A stretch of 38,452 nt of DNA, taken from NCBI RefSeq assembly GCF_002632585.1, contig NZ_NIBV01000001.1:571575-610026 (forward strand). Direction: 5' to 3'. This stretch comes from Xenorhabdus szentirmaii DSM 16338 (GTDB taxonomy: Bacteria; Pseudomonadota; Gammaproteobacteria; Enterobacterales; Enterobacteriaceae). The position numbers and the translations under genes were made by a program. Position 1 is the first letter of the stretch. Each line of letters opens with the position of its first letter. The notes below the pieces were generated by a model. The model had not been told where the DNA came from. It saw only the letters and a program-made list of their open reading frames with translations, and made no database searches. Below are positions 21,365 through 31,921 of the stretch, piece by piece.

Positions 21365-22369
21365 TCAGTCATTTTTATTGTAACGCTGTTTGGATGGTTC
21401 TTTCATGTAACGGAAGAAATCGTTATCCGGGCTGAGAACCATAATGTTACCTTCATTCTTGAAGCTATTTTCGTAAGCACGCAGGCTACGGACAAAGGCG
21501 TAGAATTCAGGATCTTTGCTGAATGCATCTGCAAACAATCTGGTGGCTTCCGCATCACCGTCACCGCGTATAGAAAGTGCTTTACTGTTGGCCTCAGCTT
21601 TGGTTTCGGTCGCTTTTTTATCAGCTTTAGCACGGACTTCCTCAGCTTCTTCCAGACCTTCTGAACGCAGGAGACGGGCTTCAGCTTCACGGTCTGCACG
21701 CATACGCTGATAGATGGCATCGGAAATTTCCGGTGGCAAGTTTATTTGCTTGATCCGAACATCAACCACCTCAATCCCTAACTCAGCCATACTGTTTACA
21801 TTAATGGCGGATTGAGTACTGTTTATCTCTTCAGTGACTGGCGCAATAGGGGCAACATCGTTATTAACACCCTTTTTTTCCGCCTTCTCTTCATGCGTTC
21901 CTTCGTTTAACGCATCACGGACATCTGTCGTTAAACGGCCACGGGAATCAGTCACAATGCCTTTTACATCAAGACGACCAATTTCAGCACGTAGACGGTC
22001 CGTGAATTTACGTTTCAATAGGTTTTCAGCACGAGAGGTATCTCCACCTGTTACACGATAATAACGACTGAAATCTTTAACCCTCCACTTTAAGTAAGAG
22101 TCAACCATGAGGTCTTTCTTTTCATTCGTCAAGAAACGGTCGGCGGTGATATCCAGCGTTTGAATACGGGCATTAAGCGTTTTAACCGTTTCTACAAATG
22201 GAATTTTAAAGTGTAACCCCGGCTCATAAACAACAGGGTTATCATTTGCATCACGCACAACTTTACTAAAACGCAACACAATCCCACGTTCACCTTCTTT
22301 CACGGTAAAGACGGATGAATAGAGAATAACCAATACCGCAATAATCCCAACAATAAATGAATTACGCAT
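21365..22369 (-). CDS. hflC: FtsH modulator HflC
   Basis: 334 residues, the E. coli length. One N-terminal membrane segment (about 5-21) and a large periplasmic SPFH/prohibitin domain, then a coiled-coil-prone region rich in Ala/Glu/Lys (about 215-285). With HflK it forms a cage around the FtsH protease in the inner membrane. It starts 2 bp after the hflK stop, so the two are translated together. A Glu/Lys/Asn/Val insertion-like stretch (about residues 155-180) lies within the SPFH domain, as in other members. Confidence 0.96.
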   Translation of the reverse strand: MRNSFIVGIIAVLVILYSSVFTVKEGERGIVLRFSKVVRDANDNPVVYEPGLHFKIPFVETVKTLNARIQTLDITADRFLTNEKKDLMVDSYLKWRVKDFSRYYRVTGGDTSRAENLLKRKFTDRLRAEIGRLDVKGIVTDSRGRLTTDVRDALNEGTHEEKAEKKGVNNDVAPIAPVTEEINSTQSAINVNSMAELGIEVVDVRIKQINLPPEISDAIYQRMRADREAEARLLRSEGLEEAEEVRAKADKKATETKAEANSKALSIRGDGDAEATRLFADAFSKDPEFYAFVRSLRAYENSFKNEGNIMVLSPDNDFFRYMKEPSKQRYNKND

Positions 22370-22371
22370 TA

Positions 22372-23577
22372 TTATGGCCTCCCTGTTCTGACCGTATCAT
22401 TTCGCAGGTCACCACTCGCGCCATAAGCGCCAGTTTTCCCCGCTTGTGTTGATTGATGTGACTGAATCACTTTGTGTATCGCTGTATTATTGGACACATC
22501 GTGTTGCAATGCTTTAGCCCGATCACTGGTGACAGAATCCATCGGCAGCAACAACATGTTATTACTCTTTTCGTTTGCAATGACTTTGCGTGTATTGCTC
22601 AACACACGTTCCATTGTTTCGATATAAAGGCGTTCACGAGTAATTTGAGACGCAAGCTTATATTCCGGCAGAATTTTTGCAAAACGCTCAACTTCCCCCT
22701 GTGCATTAAATACCACACTCGCTCTGTAAGCTTCAGCATCTTCAGTAATACGCTTTGCTTCACCCTTTGCTTTGGGTATTACTTCATTTTTGTAAGCTTC
22801 CGCTTCACGGATGGTTTGTTGCTTCTGCTCACGAGCTGCAATCACATCGTCGAATGCCGCTTTAACTTCTTCTGGTGGACGTGCAGTCTGAAAGTTGACA
22901 TCAAGTACTTCGATACCCATCTTATATGGTTTAATGGTTTTATCTAATGCTTGTTGAGTTTTATTACGAACAGCCGCACGCCCTCCCGTCAAGATCTCTT
23001 CCATGGTAGATTCGCCAATAACCCCACGGATAGCACTATCTGTCGCCTGACGAAGACTATTCTCAGGATTGGTCACACTGAAAAGAAACTTTTCAGGATC
23101 AGCTACACGGTACTGAACGTTCATCCCAGCCTGTATAACGTTTTCATCTGCTGTCAGCATTGCGCCTGATGTTTCAAGTTCACGAACCATCGCAACGTTA
23201 ACGGTCTGCACGTTATCAATGAACGTAGGCTTCCAGTTCAAGCCAGAACCGACAAGATGACTGAATTTACCAAACCGGGTAATGACACCCCGATCGGTTT
23301 CTTTAATCGTATAAAAACCACTTACAACCCAGACAGCAACTGCAACAGCAACGGCAACGCCAATAATGCGCCCGCCAAATTGAGGGCCCTTTTCAGAACC
23401 ATTTCCACCTTTTTTGCCACCGAGTTTTTCACTCAGCTTACGGAACAGATCGTCGAGATCAGTTGCCCCGCGGTTTCGACCACCTTTATTGTTGCCGCCG
23501 GAGTTGCCGCCATTATTATTGCTGCTTCCCCACGGGTCGCGGTCCTGTCCGTTATTACCGGGCTGATTCCACGCCAT
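22372..23577 (-). CDS. hflK: FtsH modulator HflK
   Basis: 401 residues (E. coli 419). A Gly/Asn-rich cytoplasmic N-terminus (about 1-65), one membrane segment at about 70-89, then the periplasmic SPFH domain and a helical C-terminal region. Partner of HflC in the HflKC-FtsH supercomplex that controls access of membrane substrates to FtsH. GGAG lies 7 nt before the ATG. An unusually long gap separates it from hflX upstream. Confidence 0.96.
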   Translation of the reverse strand: MAWNQPGNNGQDRDPWGSSNNNGGNSGGNNKGGRNRGATDLDDLFRKLSEKLGGKKGGNGSEKGPQFGGRIIGVAVAVAVAVWVVSGFYTIKETDRGVITRFGKFSHLVGSGLNWKPTFIDNVQTVNVAMVRELETSGAMLTADENVIQAGMNVQYRVADPEKFLFSVTNPENSLRQATDSAIRGVIGESTMEEILTGGRAAVRNKTQQALDKTIKPYKMGIEVLDVNFQTARPPEEVKAAFDDVIAAREQKQQTIREAEAYKNEVIPKAKGEAKRITEDAEAYRASVVFNAQGEVERFAKILPEYKLASQITRERLYIETMERVLSNTRKVIANEKSNNMLLLPMDSVTSDRAKALQHDVSNNTAIHKVIQSHQSTQAGKTGAYGASGDLRNDTVRTGRP

Positions 23578-23901
23578 GTTTTAGCTCCACTTTTTAGTTT
23601 TACTGGTTTTTCAGAGGTGACTGCTCTCCACCCTGACGGGTGAGGCCTCCCACTTCACAGGCCGTTGCCTGTTTCAACAGGTCTGACAGCGGCCTCCATG
23701 GGCAGAAACGACGAATTTCATCGTTTTTGTAAGCAACCAATATTTTTTCGGTGATGTATGTGAAGGTGCGGATGATAGCACTGCGATTCTGACACCTTCA
23801 TTATCACCACCATCCCATCACCGCCATTCCATGAATGGAAGCTCCTTGAAATGGCAAGCAAAATAATACCTTGTTTGTTGCTCCGAGCCAATCAATCGAG
23901 A
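23578..23901. other. 324-bp spacer between hflX and hflK with nested inverted repeats
   Basis: No gene. It contains a 6-bp GC arm pair (23642-23647 with 23691-23696) enclosing a tight hairpin (23657-23662 with 23667-23672, CGTT loop), and a further 6-bp hairpin (23706-23711 with 23721-23726). None has a U-tract on minus, so they are not obvious terminators for hflX. The gap is much longer than the one I recall for E. coli. Confidence 0.5.
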
Positions 23902-25191
23902 CTACATAGTCAGGTAAATATAGTCCGGTAAATTAGGTTCCTGTTTACACAGACGACACCAATCTGCAATCGGCATCCTGATTTCAACCCCCATCAGGCC
24001 ACTTTCTTCCATCCATTCACGCTCAATGGCCTGAAGCTGGTAGAAACGGCTGCGCAATCGCCCGGCTTCCGGAGGAAGATGCAATTCATAGTGTGCGATT
24101 TCACCTGAAAGGCGCTCGGTCAATGCTTGCAACAACAACGGGATACCATCTCCCGTCTGCGCTGATACCCAGACCCTGACAGGCCGGTTTTCTTCATCAC
24201 GGTCGATACGAGGAACAAAATCTTCCAGCATGTCGATTTTATTCATTACCAACATGGATGGAATTTCATGGGCCTCAATTTCTTCCAGGACGCTATCAAC
24301 GGCGAGGATATTTTCATCAAGACGGGCATCAGCAGCATCAACGACGTGCAGCAACAGTTTTGCTTGCCGGGTTTCCTGCAACGTCGCCTTAAATGCAGCG
24401 ACTAGATCATGGGGTAAATGACGGATGAAACCAACCGTGTCCGCCAAAACCACTGCACCAACATCATTGACCTCTATTCTGCGCAATGTCGGATCAAGAG
24501 TCGCAAAAAGCTGGTCGGCCGCATAAACCTCAGCTGACGTGATTTGGTTGAACAAACTGGATTTGCCGGCGTTGGTATAGCCCACGAGGGAAACAGTAGG
24601 GATATCCGCTTTAGTGCGGGCCTGACGCCCTTGTTCACGTTGTTTTTCAACTTTGCCAAGACGCCCCAGAATCTGTTTGATTTTGTCACGCAGCATACGG
24701 CGGTCACTTTCCAGCTGGGTTTCCCCCGGGCCACGTAAACCAATCCCCCCTTTCTGGCGTTCAAGGTGAGTCCAGCCCCGAACCAAGCGGGTAGACAAAT
24801 GACGTAATTGCGCCAACTCAACTTGCAATTTGCCTTCGTGCGTTCTTGCCCGCTGGGCAAAAATATCCAGAATGACACCTGTGCGATCAACCACACGGCA
24901 TTGGCACAACCGTTCAAGATTGCGCTCTTGGGCCGGGCTCAGGGCATGGTTGAACAGCACCACGTCCGCGCCACTGTTTTTGACAGCTTCGGCAATTTCT
25001 TCTGCCTTACCTTCCCCGACAAAATATTTCGGGTGAGGCGCCTTCCGGCTTCCCGTTACAATCTGCACAGGAGAAACACCTGCGGAAGTGACCAATGATT
25101 CAAATTCATTGAGATTTTCCGTGTCTTTTTCCTGCGAGAAGAATACATGCACCAGAACGGCTAATTCTCCGCCTTCATAACGATCAAACAA
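23902..25191 (-). CDS. hflX: Ribosome-associated GTPase HflX
   Basis: 429 residues (E. coli 426). An N-terminal HflX domain with the Gly-rich linker [14 protein letters not shown] (148-161), a coiled segment, then a G domain with G1 GYTNAGKS at 204-211, G3 DTVG at 251-254 and G4 NKID. HflX splits stalled or heat-damaged 70S ribosomes; despite its name it is not a regulator of FtsH. It follows hfq but a strong terminator lies between them. Confidence 0.96.
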   Translation of the reverse strand: MFDRYEGGELAVLVHVFFSQEKDTENLNEFESLVTSAGVSPVQIVTGSRKAPHPKYFVGEGKAEEIAEAVKNSGADVVLFNHALSPAQERNLERLCQCRVVDRTGVILDIFAQRARTHEGKLQVELAQLRHLSTRLVRGWTHLERQKGGIGLRGPGETQLESDRRMLRDKIKQILGRLGKVEKQREQGRQARTKADIPTVSLVGYTNAGKSSLFNQITSAEVYAADQLFATLDPTLRRIEVNDVGAVVLADTVGFIRHLPHDLVAAFKATLQETRQAKLLLHVVDAADARLDENILAVDSVLEEIEAHEIPSMLVMNKIDMLEDFVPRIDRDEENRPVRVWVSAQTGDGIPLLLQALTERLSGEIAHYELHLPPEAGRLRSRFYQLQAIEREWMEESGLMGVEIRMPIADWCRLCKQEPNLPDYIYLTM

Positions 25192-25228
25192 CGGTGCAAC
25201 CCCTCAGGCTGAGTAAAAATCCATAGGA

Positions 25229-25263
25229 AAAAACATAGGTAAAGTCTCCCTACCTATGTTTTT
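25229..25263 (-). terminator. Strong terminator between hfq and hflX
   Basis: A 13-bp perfect stem (25229-25241 with 25251-25263) with a 9-nt loop, followed on minus by TTTTTT. It begins 26 nt after the hfq stop and should end a large share of hfq transcripts, so hflX expression would depend on read-through or an internal promoter. Confidence 0.88.
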
Positions 25264-25288
25264 ATTTACTTCAGGTATGGTCACTGAT

Positions 25289-25591
25289 TTACTCAGCGCC
25301 ATCACTTTCCTGTTGTACAGCTGGGTTCGCACCAGAATGATAGTTACCAACACCCGCTGGTGCATTTTGGTTGCTACCATGATGAGATACAGGGCGAGAA
25401 GGCACAACAGTAGAGATGGCATGTTTGTAAACCATCTGACTAACCGTGTTTTTCAGTAAAATGACAAATTGGTCAAAAGATTCAATCTGACCCTGCAATT
25501 TGATGCCGTTGACCAAATAAATAGAAACCGGGACCCTTTCACGCCGTAAGGCGTTCAGGAATGGATCTTGCAAAGATTGCCCCTTAGCCAT
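25289..25591 (-). CDS. hfq: RNA chaperone Hfq
   Basis: 100 residues. The Sm fold is fully conserved: proximal-face Q8, D9, F42, Y55, K56 and H57; distal-face Y25 and K31; rim arginines R16, R17 and R19. The disordered tail (about 66-100) is rich in His, Asn, Ser and Gly and ends in the acidic SDGAE. The hexamer brings small RNAs and mRNAs together. AAGGAA lies 9 nt before the ATG. It sits between miaA and hflX as in all enterobacteria. Confidence 0.98.
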   Translation of the reverse strand: MAKGQSLQDPFLNALRRERVPVSIYLVNGIKLQGQIESFDQFVILLKNTVSQMVYKHAISTVVPSRPVSHHGSNQNAPAGVGNYHSGANPAVQQESDGAE

Positions 25592-25698
25592 TCTATATTT
25601 TCCTTATTTTGTTGTTTTAACTAAGAACCTTTTGGTTCGAAAAAGTAACTACTCAAAAATGATACTTTGTTCTGATCAATTGTACACAATCAATGAAT

Positions 25699-26640
25699 TT
25701 ATGTACTAATAACCTGCATAACTGTATTTAGTGATTGTTTAGGTTGTTCGCTATCTAACCAAGTCACATTGTTCCAACTTCTGAGCCACGTGATCTGACG
25801 CTTGGCCAATTGGCGTGTCGCACAGATGCCACGATAAACCATCTCATCATGAGATATTTCACCTCCAAGGTAAGACCACATCTGGCGATAACCTACACAA
25901 CGAATGGAGGGTAAATCGGTATGCAAATCCTTACGAGCATAAAGCGCTTTTACCTCATCTTCAAACCCTGATGCAATCATTTGCTCAAAACGGTCAGCGA
26001 TGCGTTGATGTAAAATTTCACGATTTGCGGGTGCGATCGCAAATTGATGAACGCGATATGGCAATATTTCCCCAGAAGTTTCTGTTAGTTCAGTTAGAGT
26101 TTTACCCGAAATCCGAAAAACTTCCAGTGCACGCGTAAGACGTTGTGGATCATTTGGATGAATCCTGACAGCCGCAACGGGGTCAATCCCCTGTAATTGC
26201 TGATGCAATACATCCCACCCAAGTTCCGCCCCTTCCTGTTCTATCCGGGCCCGAATCTCAGGATTTGCAGAAGGCAAAGGTGATAAACCTTCCAGTAATG
26301 CTTTGAAATATAGCATGGTTCCGCCAACCAGGAGTGGAATTCTCCCTGATGCGGTGATTTCTGCCATTTCTTTCAGGGCATCACGACGAAAATCGGCAGC
26401 AGAGTAAACTTCAGCGGGATCGAGAATATCAATAAGACGATGGGGGGCCAGTGCCTGTTCTTCAGCAGAGGGCTTTGCTGTCCCAATATCCATTCCGCGA
26501 TAAATCAAAGCAGAATCAACACTGATTAATTCAACTGGCAAATGCTGGCGCAAAGCGATCGATAACGCCGTTTTTCCCGAAGCCGTAGGTCCCATAATGA
26601 AAATGGCTGTCGGCAGATGTTGAGTTTTTACATCACTCAT
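25699..26640 (-). CDS. miaA: tRNA dimethylallyltransferase
   Basis: 313 residues (E. coli 316). It adds a dimethylallyl group to N6 of A37 in tRNAs reading codons that begin with U. The P-loop GPTASGKT is at 17-24, with [18 protein letters not shown] and the C-terminal [13 protein letters not shown] blocks in place. The ATG overlaps the mutL stop by 8 bp, so translation is coupled. Confidence 0.97.
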   Translation of the reverse strand: MSDVKTQHLPTAIFIMGPTASGKTALSIALRQHLPVELISVDSALIYRGMDIGTAKPSAEEQALAPHRLIDILDPAEVYSAADFRRDALKEMAEITASGRIPLLVGGTMLYFKALLEGLSPLPSANPEIRARIEQEGAELGWDVLHQQLQGIDPVAAVRIHPNDPQRLTRALEVFRISGKTLTELTETSGEILPYRVHQFAIAPANREILHQRIADRFEQMIASGFEDEVKALYARKDLHTDLPSIRCVGYRQMWSYLGGEISHDEMVYRGICATRQLAKRQITWLRSWNNVTWLDSEQPKQSLNTVMQVIST

Positions 26641-28603
26641 GATTAAGACGTGCCACCACTACTTGTAAATCGATTAATTGTAATAACCCTTCCGGCGGCG
26701 TTCCCACCAGTTGAGGACAAAGACGCTCGACATCAGCCAAAAGCTGTACAGCTTGTGCGACGTTCCACGTTGTCTGCTTGCTATCTACATGGCGGGAAAA
26801 CCAAATTGCAACCTGCTCAGCAGAAACTGAGGATTGTTCCCCAAGATAGCCCAACAGTTCCGGCAAAAGTTTCGGCAAATTCTGTTGACGCAAAGGCAAC
26901 GATACCGCATGAATGGTTACTTTTCCATGTGCGACTGTAGATTCGATGCCAAAAATCTTCAATAATTCACTATTTCGCTTCAAAACGCCCATTTCTGCCT
27001 GATTAAGGGAAAGTTTCAATGGGATCAGCAACGGTTGAGATTTTAGCCCCTGATCACCCGGCGTCAATTGTGCCTGCCTCAGCCAGCGTTCAGCCACCGG
27101 CAGTGAGAGCAAAGCGATGCCTGATGAGGATTCAATCAACGCATGGCATTCTGCATAAATACTTAATACTTTCCCGAAGCTATATACTTTTTCAGTACCC
27201 GAAACCTGACTCAAATGACGACTGTCACGGATTACCGGTTCCACTGGCGCCGATGTCACAGGCATGGGCGTCAGGCTGGAATCAGATAATTCAAAGGGCG
27301 GGGCATCTCTTTCCGGAAACAATGGGCGCTTTTCCTGTGGGGGAAACTGCATCAACTTCTGGTACATTTCTCCCTGCTTTTTCTGATAGCTTTCCCCATG
27401 ATGTGATTGCGCTGATTTACCACCAGCCTTTGCAGGTGAGCGTTCTTCGCCCTCTTTTTTGCTCCCGCTATCATGAGGTCGGGAAGGCGCTGTGTCTGCT
27501 GGCGTAATACTTTTCCGGAGAAAATGGTTTTCCCCTGCTGAAGGACGATTTTCCGGCACCCAATTCACTGCCGCTTCCTGAGCATCAAAAGCTAACCCGT
27601 TTCCCTGACAGCGTTGCTGCAATACTGCGGCAACCCCCTGATAAATAAAGTCATGAACCAAACGTGCCTGATGAAAGCGCACTTCATGTTTAGCAGGGTG
27701 CACATTGACATCCACCTGATGCGGGTCAACCTCTAAATACAGGACATAAGCGGGTTGCTGTTCTCCCTGAATCAGATCCTGATAAGCCTGACGAATGGCA
27801 TGATTAATCAATCTGTCCCGCATCATGCGCCGGTTGACATAGCAATATTGAATATCTCCAACGCCAGCATTCATGGGGTCGGCAACCCACCCTTTGATGG
27901 ATAAGGCGTCATGCTGCCATGATAATGCCAGTGCATTTTGCACAAATGCAGTACCACAAATTGCCGCCAGTCGCCGCTCATGCTGGGATTCTTCTTTAGC
28001 AGGGCGATACTGACGCACCAATTTGCCATTGTGGTTAAGATTGATAGCAACATCCAGCCGCGCCAAGGCAATTCGGCGGACAACTTCATCAATGTGTCCG
28101 AATTCCGTTTTTTCTGTTCTCAAAAACTTGCGGCGAGCGGGCGTATTATAAAACAGATCCAGCACTTCAACCGTTGTCCCAACGGGGTGAGCCGCTGGTT
28201 TAACCGTAACGTTCATATCACGGCCTTCCGCATAAGCCTGCCAGGCTTCACCCTGACCCTCAGGGCGAGATGTCAGTGTCAACCGCGAAACAGAACTGAT
28301 ACTGGCCAGTGCTTCTCCACGAAACCCCATGCTGACTATCGCTTCCAGATCATCCAACGACGCAATTTTACTGGTAGCATGACGCGCCAATGCCAAAGTA
28401 AGATCCTGATGACTAATTCCGCAACCATTATCCCGGACCCGAATCAACTTCGCACCGCCACGCTCAATATCGATATCAATACGGGTGGCACCGGAATCAA
28501 GGCTATTTTCCACCAGCTCTTTGATCACAGATGCAGGACGCTCAACCACTTCACCTGCTGCAATTTGGTTTGCCAATTGTGGGGGTAATATCTTGATAGC
28601 CAT
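26633..28603 (-). CDS. mutL: DNA mismatch repair protein MutL
   Basis: 656 residues (E. coli 615). An N-terminal GHKL ATPase domain with the [18 protein letters not shown] and [11 protein letters not shown] motifs, the transducer domain ([15 protein letters not shown]), a poorly conserved Ser/Pro/Lys-rich linker (about 345-450) that accounts for the extra length, and the C-terminal dimerisation domain. There is no metal-binding endonuclease motif of the DQHA type, as expected where MutH does the nicking. Confidence 0.97.
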   Translation of the reverse strand: MAIKILPPQLANQIAAGEVVERPASVIKELVENSLDSGATRIDIDIERGGAKLIRVRDNGCGISHQDLTLALARHATSKIASLDDLEAIVSMGFRGEALASISSVSRLTLTSRPEGQGEAWQAYAEGRDMNVTVKPAAHPVGTTVEVLDLFYNTPARRKFLRTEKTEFGHIDEVVRRIALARLDVAINLNHNGKLVRQYRPAKEESQHERRLAAICGTAFVQNALALSWQHDALSIKGWVADPMNAGVGDIQYCYVNRRMMRDRLINHAIRQAYQDLIQGEQQPAYVLYLEVDPHQVDVNVHPAKHEVRFHQARLVHDFIYQGVAAVLQQRCQGNGLAFDAQEAAVNWVPENRPSAGENHFLRKSITPADTAPSRPHDSGSKKEGEERSPAKAGGKSAQSHHGESYQKKQGEMYQKLMQFPPQEKRPLFPERDAPPFELSDSSLTPMPVTSAPVEPVIRDSRHLSQVSGTEKVYSFGKVLSIYAECHALIESSSGIALLSLPVAERWLRQAQLTPGDQGLKSQPLLIPLKLSLNQAEMGVLKRNSELLKIFGIESTVAHGKVTIHAVSLPLRQQNLPKLLPELLGYLGEQSSVSAEQVAIWFSRHVDSKQTTWNVAQAVQLLADVERLCPQLVGTPPEGLLQLIDLQVVVARLNHE

Positions 28604-28671
28604 ATTCGCCTACTTACTGTCTCAGTCTTACTTATGGTCTTAATTTTACGGATTAAAGCCTATTGCATAAG

Positions 28672-30060
28672 CTACTTTGGCGCGATTTGTAATGGATTGG
28701 CCTGAAAATATTGGCGCAACCCAAGATGAATGGCCTGAGCTAATTTTTCCTGATATTGCGTTGAGCCCAGCAATGCCTCTTCTGACTGATTGCTGATAAA
28801 ACCGGTTTCCACCAGAATGGACGGAATATCCGGTGAACGCAAAACCCCCAGGCTCGCATGCTCAGGTGTTCGTTTATGCAAAGAGCCTATTTTAATCAAT
28901 TGGCTCAATACCTGCATGGCAACGTCGTAGCCGACTCGCTGCGAATGACCAAATTGTAAATCCAGCACTGCCTGACTTAAAAATGGATCAGTCCCATTCG
29001 CGAGGGCATCACCGGCTCCTCCCAGTAATTCAGATTGCTTTTCATGCTGCTCTAACCAATTGCCCAGCTCACTATTTGCCCGCCGGTTAGAAAGCACCCA
29101 GACAGAAGCCCCTTTGGCACTGCGATTAGGTGCTGCATCGGCATGGATGGATACCAGCATATTGGCCTTATGCTTACGGGCCACTTCTGAACGTCCGGCC
29201 ACAGAAATAAAATAATCACCGTTGCGCGTCAATATGGGCTTAAACATGGGGTCCGTGCGCAACAGCACTTCCAGCTTACGTGCAACACTGATGGTGACAT
29301 CCTTTTCTTTCAGCCCACGCTGACCGATTGCGCCGGGATCTTGCCCGCCATGCCCTGCATCAATCGCAACCACTATATGGGACATGCCTTTCCCATGTTG
29401 AACTTGTGCCGTTTGTTTTCTCACACTCTTCTCAGGATGATCCGAAGTTGCTTTTGCAACCGGAGCGGCATGAGTTTGTAATTGCTTACTTTCATGCGAA
29501 GAAGCATGGGAAACACTATTCTTGGATACCGATGTGTTACCGGCTGCACCATGCGCTTTTAGCGCAATAACGACCTGAGATTTCCCCCCAATCCTCTTCA
29601 CTGAAGATGAGGCCGTCGCTTTATGTGCCAGTTCCAGCACAATTCGCTGATGACGTGAATCAGGCGGCTGGCTGGAGCGTACAAGCCTGACAAGATCCTG
29701 CCCAGATAACCGCATCGGTAATCCGGCTATTTTGCCAGCCTGACGCAAATCCACAACCAAACGGTCAGGGGAATGCAGGGAGAAGAAACGATATTCAGGA
29801 TGTTCACCCGTGAATTCCAGTGTGACTGTCGCTTCAGATGAGCGATTACTCACATGAATATTCGACAATGCAGACGTAGACGACAATGCCGCTGATGCCG
29901 CTGATGCCATGATTAGCTGGCTTAACATGACAAACAAAATGCAGGTTATCAGACCGTGGGTGCACCATTTTTTGTTTCTATTCACGCTCTTATTCACGCT
30001 TCTATTCACAAACAACGTATTCATGAAACAGGCATTCAGCATGGTCGAGTCTTCCTTCAT
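28672..30060 (-). CDS. amiB: N-acetylmuramoyl-L-alanine amidase AmiB
   Basis: 462 residues from ATG 30060, which overlaps the tsaE stop as ATGA; ATG 30042, with AAGGA 10 nt upstream, is a plausible alternative. A long basic N-terminus (about 1-35) precedes the hydrophobic export segment (about 36-58). Then come an AMIN domain (about 65-170), a low-complexity linker (about 170-225) and an Amidase_3 domain. Zinc ligands and catalytic Glu are visible: H237 (DAGHGG), E252, H306 (SIHADA) and E418 (VETGF). It cleaves the septal peptidoglycan stem peptide during daughter-cell separation after activation by EnvC. No LysM repeat at the C-terminus. Confidence 0.95.
   Translation of the reverse strand: MKEDSTMLNACFMNTLFVNRSVNKSVNRNKKWCTHGLITCILFVMLSQLIMASAASAALSSTSALSNIHVSNRSSEATVTLEFTGEHPEYRFFSLHSPDRLVVDLRQAGKIAGLPMRLSGQDLVRLVRSSQPPDSRHQRIVLELAHKATASSSVKRIGGKSQVVIALKAHGAAGNTSVSKNSVSHASSHESKQLQTHAAPVAKATSDHPEKSVRKQTAQVQHGKGMSHIVVAIDAGHGGQDPGAIGQRGLKEKDVTISVARKLEVLLRTDPMFKPILTRNGDYFISVAGRSEVARKHKANMLVSIHADAAPNRSAKGASVWVLSNRRANSELGNWLEQHEKQSELLGGAGDALANGTDPFLSQAVLDLQFGHSQRVGYDVAMQVLSQLIKIGSLHKRTPEHASLGVLRSPDIPSILVETGFISNQSEEALLGSTQYQEKLAQAIHLGLRQYFQANPLQIAPK
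29979..30014 (-). repeat. Three-copy 12-nt tandem repeat in the amiB leader
   Basis: Units begin at 29979, 29991 and 30003 and encode VNRS-VNKS-VNRN on minus. The repeat lies before the hydrophobic segment, in the unusually long N-terminus of AmiB, and is in frame, so copy number changes would not shift the frame. Confidence 0.75.
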
Positions 30061-30545
30061 CAGGATTTCAAATTATCCAACAAACTTTCACCATATTCAG
30101 ATAACGCCACAAAACGTGCCTGCCGCCCGTCGCTGTCATAACTCAAGTGCAGCTCAATATCGGCTTCAGGCAAAACACCCGCTCCCTGCTGTGGCCATTC
30201 CACCAAACAGATAGAATCCTGATGGAAATAATCACGAATACCCATAAACTCAAGCTCTTCGGGATCAGCCAAACGATAAAGGTCAAAATGGTACACCGGG
30301 CGAGGTTGCAATTCATAAGGTTCAACCAGTGTATAAGTCGGGCTTTTCACATGCCCCTGATGCCCAAGCCCCTGTAGGAAACCACGGCTGAAAGTGGTTT
30401 TTCCCGCACCGAGATCACCATATAAATAAATAACATAGCCGCGATCGCCAATTGCTGCCACCGCGTTGCCTAATGCAACGGTCGCGCTTTCATCCGTAAG
30501 TAATAAAACGAGTTCTTTCATCGAAAAATAATCTATTTTATTCAT
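30060..30545 (-). CDS. tsaE: tRNA threonylcarbamoyladenosine biosynthesis ATPase TsaE
   Basis: 161 residues from ATG 30545; ATG 30521 would give 153, the E. coli length, and neither has a clear Shine-Dalgarno. The Walker A GDLGAGKT is at 43-50, followed by [28 protein letters not shown] and LVEWPQQG. With TsaB and TsaD it completes t6A37 in tRNAs reading ANN codons. In E. coli nnr precedes it and queG lies beyond; here nnr is absent and queG is directly divergent. Confidence 0.96.
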   Translation of the reverse strand: MNKIDYFSMKELVLLLTDESATVALGNAVAAIGDRGYVIYLYGDLGAGKTTFSRGFLQGLGHQGHVKSPTYTLVEPYELQPRPVYHFDLYRLADPEELEFMGIRDYFHQDSICLVEWPQQGAGVLPEADIELHLSYDSDGRQARFVALSEYGESLLDNLKS

Positions 30546-30718
30546 TGAGTTATAACCAAACTGCGAAAAGTAGTTTAGTAAAATAGTTTAACCAATAACC
30601 ATAACATAATTCAGATATTATCCTTCAATATCTTCTGCATCTCTGTATACTGCATTTTTTGTATTCAACCTACACTATGTTAATCTACGCCCCTTCTACA
30701 GCAGTAAATTAATATTTC

Positions 30719-31876
30719 ATGACAACCCCTCTCGACCTAAGCCTTTTAGCAGAAAACATCAAACAATGGGGCATTGCCCTTGGCTTCCAGCAAGTAGGCA
30801 TCTGTAACACTGATTTATCCGCAGAAGAGCCAAGATTACAGGCGTGGCTTGATAATCAATATCACGGCGAAATGGATTGGATGGCACGCCACGGCATGAT
30901 GCGCGCGCGCCCCCATGAACTGCTGCCCGGAACTTTGCGGGTCATCAGTGTGCGGATGAATTATTTGCCTGCGAAAGCCGCTTTTGCCAGTACGCTAAAT
31001 AACCCACAGATGGGTTATGTTAGTCGCTACTCACTGGGCAGAGATTATCATAAATTATTGCGCCAACGTCTCAAAAAACTCGGCGATAAAATTCAGGATT
31101 ATTGCAGTGATCATGCCTATGAAGGAACGCTGAATTTTCGCCCTTTTGTCGATTCTGCACCGATCATGGAACGCCCATTGGCTGAAAAAGCCGGCCTTGG
31201 ATGGGTTGGTAAACACTCACTTATATTGAACAGGGAATCGGGGTCCTGGTTTTTCCTTGGCGAATTGCTGATTAACCTCCCCTTGCCTGTTGATACGCCT
31301 CAAGAAGAACAATGTGGTCGCTGTGTCGCCTGTATGACAACCTGCCCAACAGGGGCTATTGTCGAGCCACATACTATTGATGCCCGACGTTGCATTTCTT
31401 ATCTGACCATTGAACTGGAAGGAGCGATACCGGAAGAATTTCGCCCGTTAATGGGTAACCGTATTTATGGCTGCGATGACTGCCAGTTGATTTGCCCGTG
31501 GAATCGCTTTTCACAATTGACGGATGAGAAGGATTTCAGCCCGCGAGCAGCATTGCATGCACCTGAATTACTTGACTTGTTCAACTGGAGCGAAGAGAAA
31601 TTTCTGCGAATTACGGAAGGATCTGCAATTCGCCGCATTGGTTATCTACGCTGGTTGCGTAATATTTCTGTTGCCTTGGGGAATGCACCCTATCAGGATG
31701 ACATCGTGTTAGCGTTGAAAAAAAGGATCGGTTTGGGCGAAGTTTTAGATGAGCATATCCACTGGGCGATTGACCAACAACTGACCCGCAGAAATGCCAA
31801 TACGATCGAAGTACAAACTTCACAACAAAAACGATTGATCCGGGCGATAACGAAAGGTTTACCCCGGGATGCTTAA
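30719..31876 (+). CDS. queG: Epoxyqueuosine reductase QueG
   Basis: 385 residues (E. coli 379). The cobalamin- and iron-sulfur-dependent enzyme makes queuosine from epoxyqueuosine in tRNA, the last step of the pathway. The two [4Fe-4S] cluster motifs are CGRCVACMTTCP (C199, C202, C205, C209) and CDDCQLICP (C252, C255, C259), with C225 between them. The probable catalytic acid is D145 in FVDSAPIMERP. The ATG at 30719 has no good Shine-Dalgarno. It is divergent from tsaE and followed by the datA-like region. Confidence 0.97.
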   Translation: MTTPLDLSLLAENIKQWGIALGFQQVGICNTDLSAEEPRLQAWLDNQYHGEMDWMARHGMMRARPHELLPGTLRVISVRMNYLPAKAAFASTLNNPQMGYVSRYSLGRDYHKLLRQRLKKLGDKIQDYCSDHAYEGTLNFRPFVDSAPIMERPLAEKAGLGWVGKHSLILNRESGSWFFLGELLINLPLPVDTPQEEQCGRCVACMTTCPTGAIVEPHTIDARRCISYLTIELEGAIPEEFRPLMGNRIYGCDDCQLICPWNRFSQLTDEKDFSPRAALHAPELLDLFNWSEEKFLRITEGSAIRRIGYLRWLRNISVALGNAPYQDDIVLALKKRIGLGEVLDEHIHWAIDQQLTRRNANTIEVQTSQQKRLIRAITKGLPRDA

Positions 31877-31888
31877 TAATCAGCCAAT

Positions 31889-31912
31889 AAGATTTTTAGT
31901 CAAAAAAATCTT
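31889..31912 (+). terminator. AT-rich hairpin after queG
   Basis: A 9-bp stem (31889-31897 with 31904-31912), mostly A-T, 12 nt after the stop codon. It is weak and lacks a good T-tract after the stem. Confidence 0.45.
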
Positions 31913-31921
31913 CTGTTTCCT

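Noticed and set aside
23578..23901. ERIC-type element in the hflX-hflK gap
   Set aside because: The hairpins do not match the conserved ERIC ends I know; they are simply small unrelated stems.
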